Part shown: positions 6,144-6,670 of the stretch, piece after piece
Layout: each line of letters starts with the position of its first letter
Position numbering within the stretch: the first letter of the stretch is position 1
Source: Prevotellaceae bacterium UBA2757
GTDB lineage: Bacteria; Bacteroidota; Bacteroidia; Bacteroidales; Bacteroidaceae
Assembly (NCBI GenBank): GCA_002353215.1
Contig: DEJD01000102.1
Location: 6,324 to 12,993, forward strand
DNA: 6,670 nucleotides
Direction: 5' to 3'
The notes under the pieces: model-generated
What the model was told of the DNA's origin: nothing
Seen by the model: the letters and a program-made list of their open reading frames with translations, nothing else
Databases searched by the model: none
Position numbers and translations under genes: made by a program

Positions 6144-6670
6144 ATGGCTCCAAGATTAAATAGATGCTCGTTTTGCGGACGTTCAGACAAGGAAGTAAAC
6201 CTGCTTATTAGCGGTGTGAACGGATTTATCTGCGACGAATGTGCCCGACAGGCATACGAAATAACTGTTGAAAACAAACGCAAGAATGAGAAGGTGGATT
6301 TGTCAAAACTGCCAAAACCGGCTGAGATAAAAGAGTACCTCGACAAGTACGTCATCGGACAAGACGATGCCAAGAAGACTCTCTCTGTAGCTGTTTACAA
6401 CCACTACAAGCGTTTGCAGCATCCCGAAGCAGAGGACGACGTAGAACTGGAGAAGTCCAATATTATCATGGTTGGAAGTACCGGAACAGGTAAAACCCTC
6501 CTTGCGCGAACTATCGCAAAACTCCTCGTCGTTCCATTCACTATCGTTGATGCAACAGTGCTTACAGAAGCCGGATATGTGGGAGAAGACGTAGAAAGCC
6601 TTTTGGCACGACTGTTGCAGGCTGCCGACTACGACGTAGCGAAGGCTGAAACCGGAATTGTCTTCATCGA
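6144..6670 (+). CDS. clpX: ATP-dependent Clp protease ATPase subunit ClpX, 3'-truncated by window
   Basis: ClpX is the AAA+ hexameric unfoldase that recognises, unfolds and translocates substrates into ClpP. The first 175 residues are present. The N-terminal C4 zinc-binding domain has Cys8, Cys11, Cys30 and Cys33 (CSFC and CDEC). The linker leads into [22 protein letters not shown] (69-90), the box that opens the AAA+ domain. Walker A is GSTGTGKT at 111-118, where many bacteria have GPTGSGKT. The pore-1 loop GYVG is at 144-147, within [12 protein letters not shown]. The window ends at IVFI, one residue before the Walker B acidic residues. The ATG at 6144 follows the clpP stop codon with no gap (TAAATG), implying translational coupling. 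A purine-rich AAGAAAGAAG just upstream could act as a weak ribosome site, but it also encodes the end of ClpP. Full-length relatives are about 410-425 residues, so over half the gene lies downstream. Confidence 0.97.
   Translation, partial: MAPRLNRCSFCGRSDKEVNLLISGVNGFICDECARQAYEITVENKRKNEKVDLSKLPKPAEIKEYLDKYVIGQDDAKKTLSVAVYNHYKRLQHPEAEDDVELEKSNIIMVGSTGTGKTLLARTIAKLLVVPFTIVDATVLTEAGYVGEDVESLLARLLQAADYDVAKAETGIVFI

Noticed and set aside
1..6670. Mobile element, CRISPR, toxin-antitoxin, phage or defence genes
   Set aside because: Every stretch is accounted for by conserved chromosomal genes on one strand with short spacers. No transposase, terminal inverted repeats, spaced palindromic repeats or small toxin-like pairs were seen.

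Overview
The window is a stretch of chromosomal housekeeping DNA from a member of the Bacteroidota, most likely the order Bacteroidales (Prevotella/Bacteroides-like). The evidence is threefold. Two promoters match the Bacteroidota sigma pattern (TTTG, 19 bases, TAnnTTTG-like) rather than TTGACA/TATAAT. Gene starts lack a clear Shine-Dalgarno sequence and follow A-rich leaders. The trigger factor, ClpP (with a long N-terminal extension) and ClpX sequences resemble Bacteroidales forms. The genus assignment is inference. All genes lie on the + strand.

Layout. Positions 1-723 hold the 3' part of a sugar-type periplasmic binding protein gene, followed by an intrinsic terminator with a UUCG tetraloop (753-780). 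A new promoter (798-828) drives der, the ribosome-assembly GTPase with two G domains (850-2163). A small lipoprotein gene of unknown function (2147-2572) overlaps the 3' end of der. After 68 bases carrying a degenerate GTTTA-type tandem repeat comes a complete neurotransmitter:sodium symporter family transporter (2641-3990). No terminator is visible between der and the transporter, so these three genes may be read together.

A second promoter (3993-4024) begins just after the transporter stop codon and starts the protein quality-control operon tig-clpP-clpX: trigger factor (4098-5435), the ClpP protease (start 5472 or 5454, end 6143), and ClpX (from 6144, cut off by the window end just before its Walker B acidic residues). 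Trigger factor meets nascent chains at the ribosome. ClpX unfolds and feeds substrates to the ClpP barrel. The tig-clpP-clpX order is a classic conserved bacterial arrangement.

I found no mobile element, CRISPR array, tRNA/rRNA gene, toxin-antitoxin pair or defence system, and no undescribed system that the sequence supports. The observations most worth a second look are small in scale: a near-perfect direct repeat that copies the end of tig onto the annotated start region of clpP, a trigger factor whose middle domain lacks the usual FKBP signature, a switch in G/C strand bias inside the transporter gene, and the GTTTA repeat.
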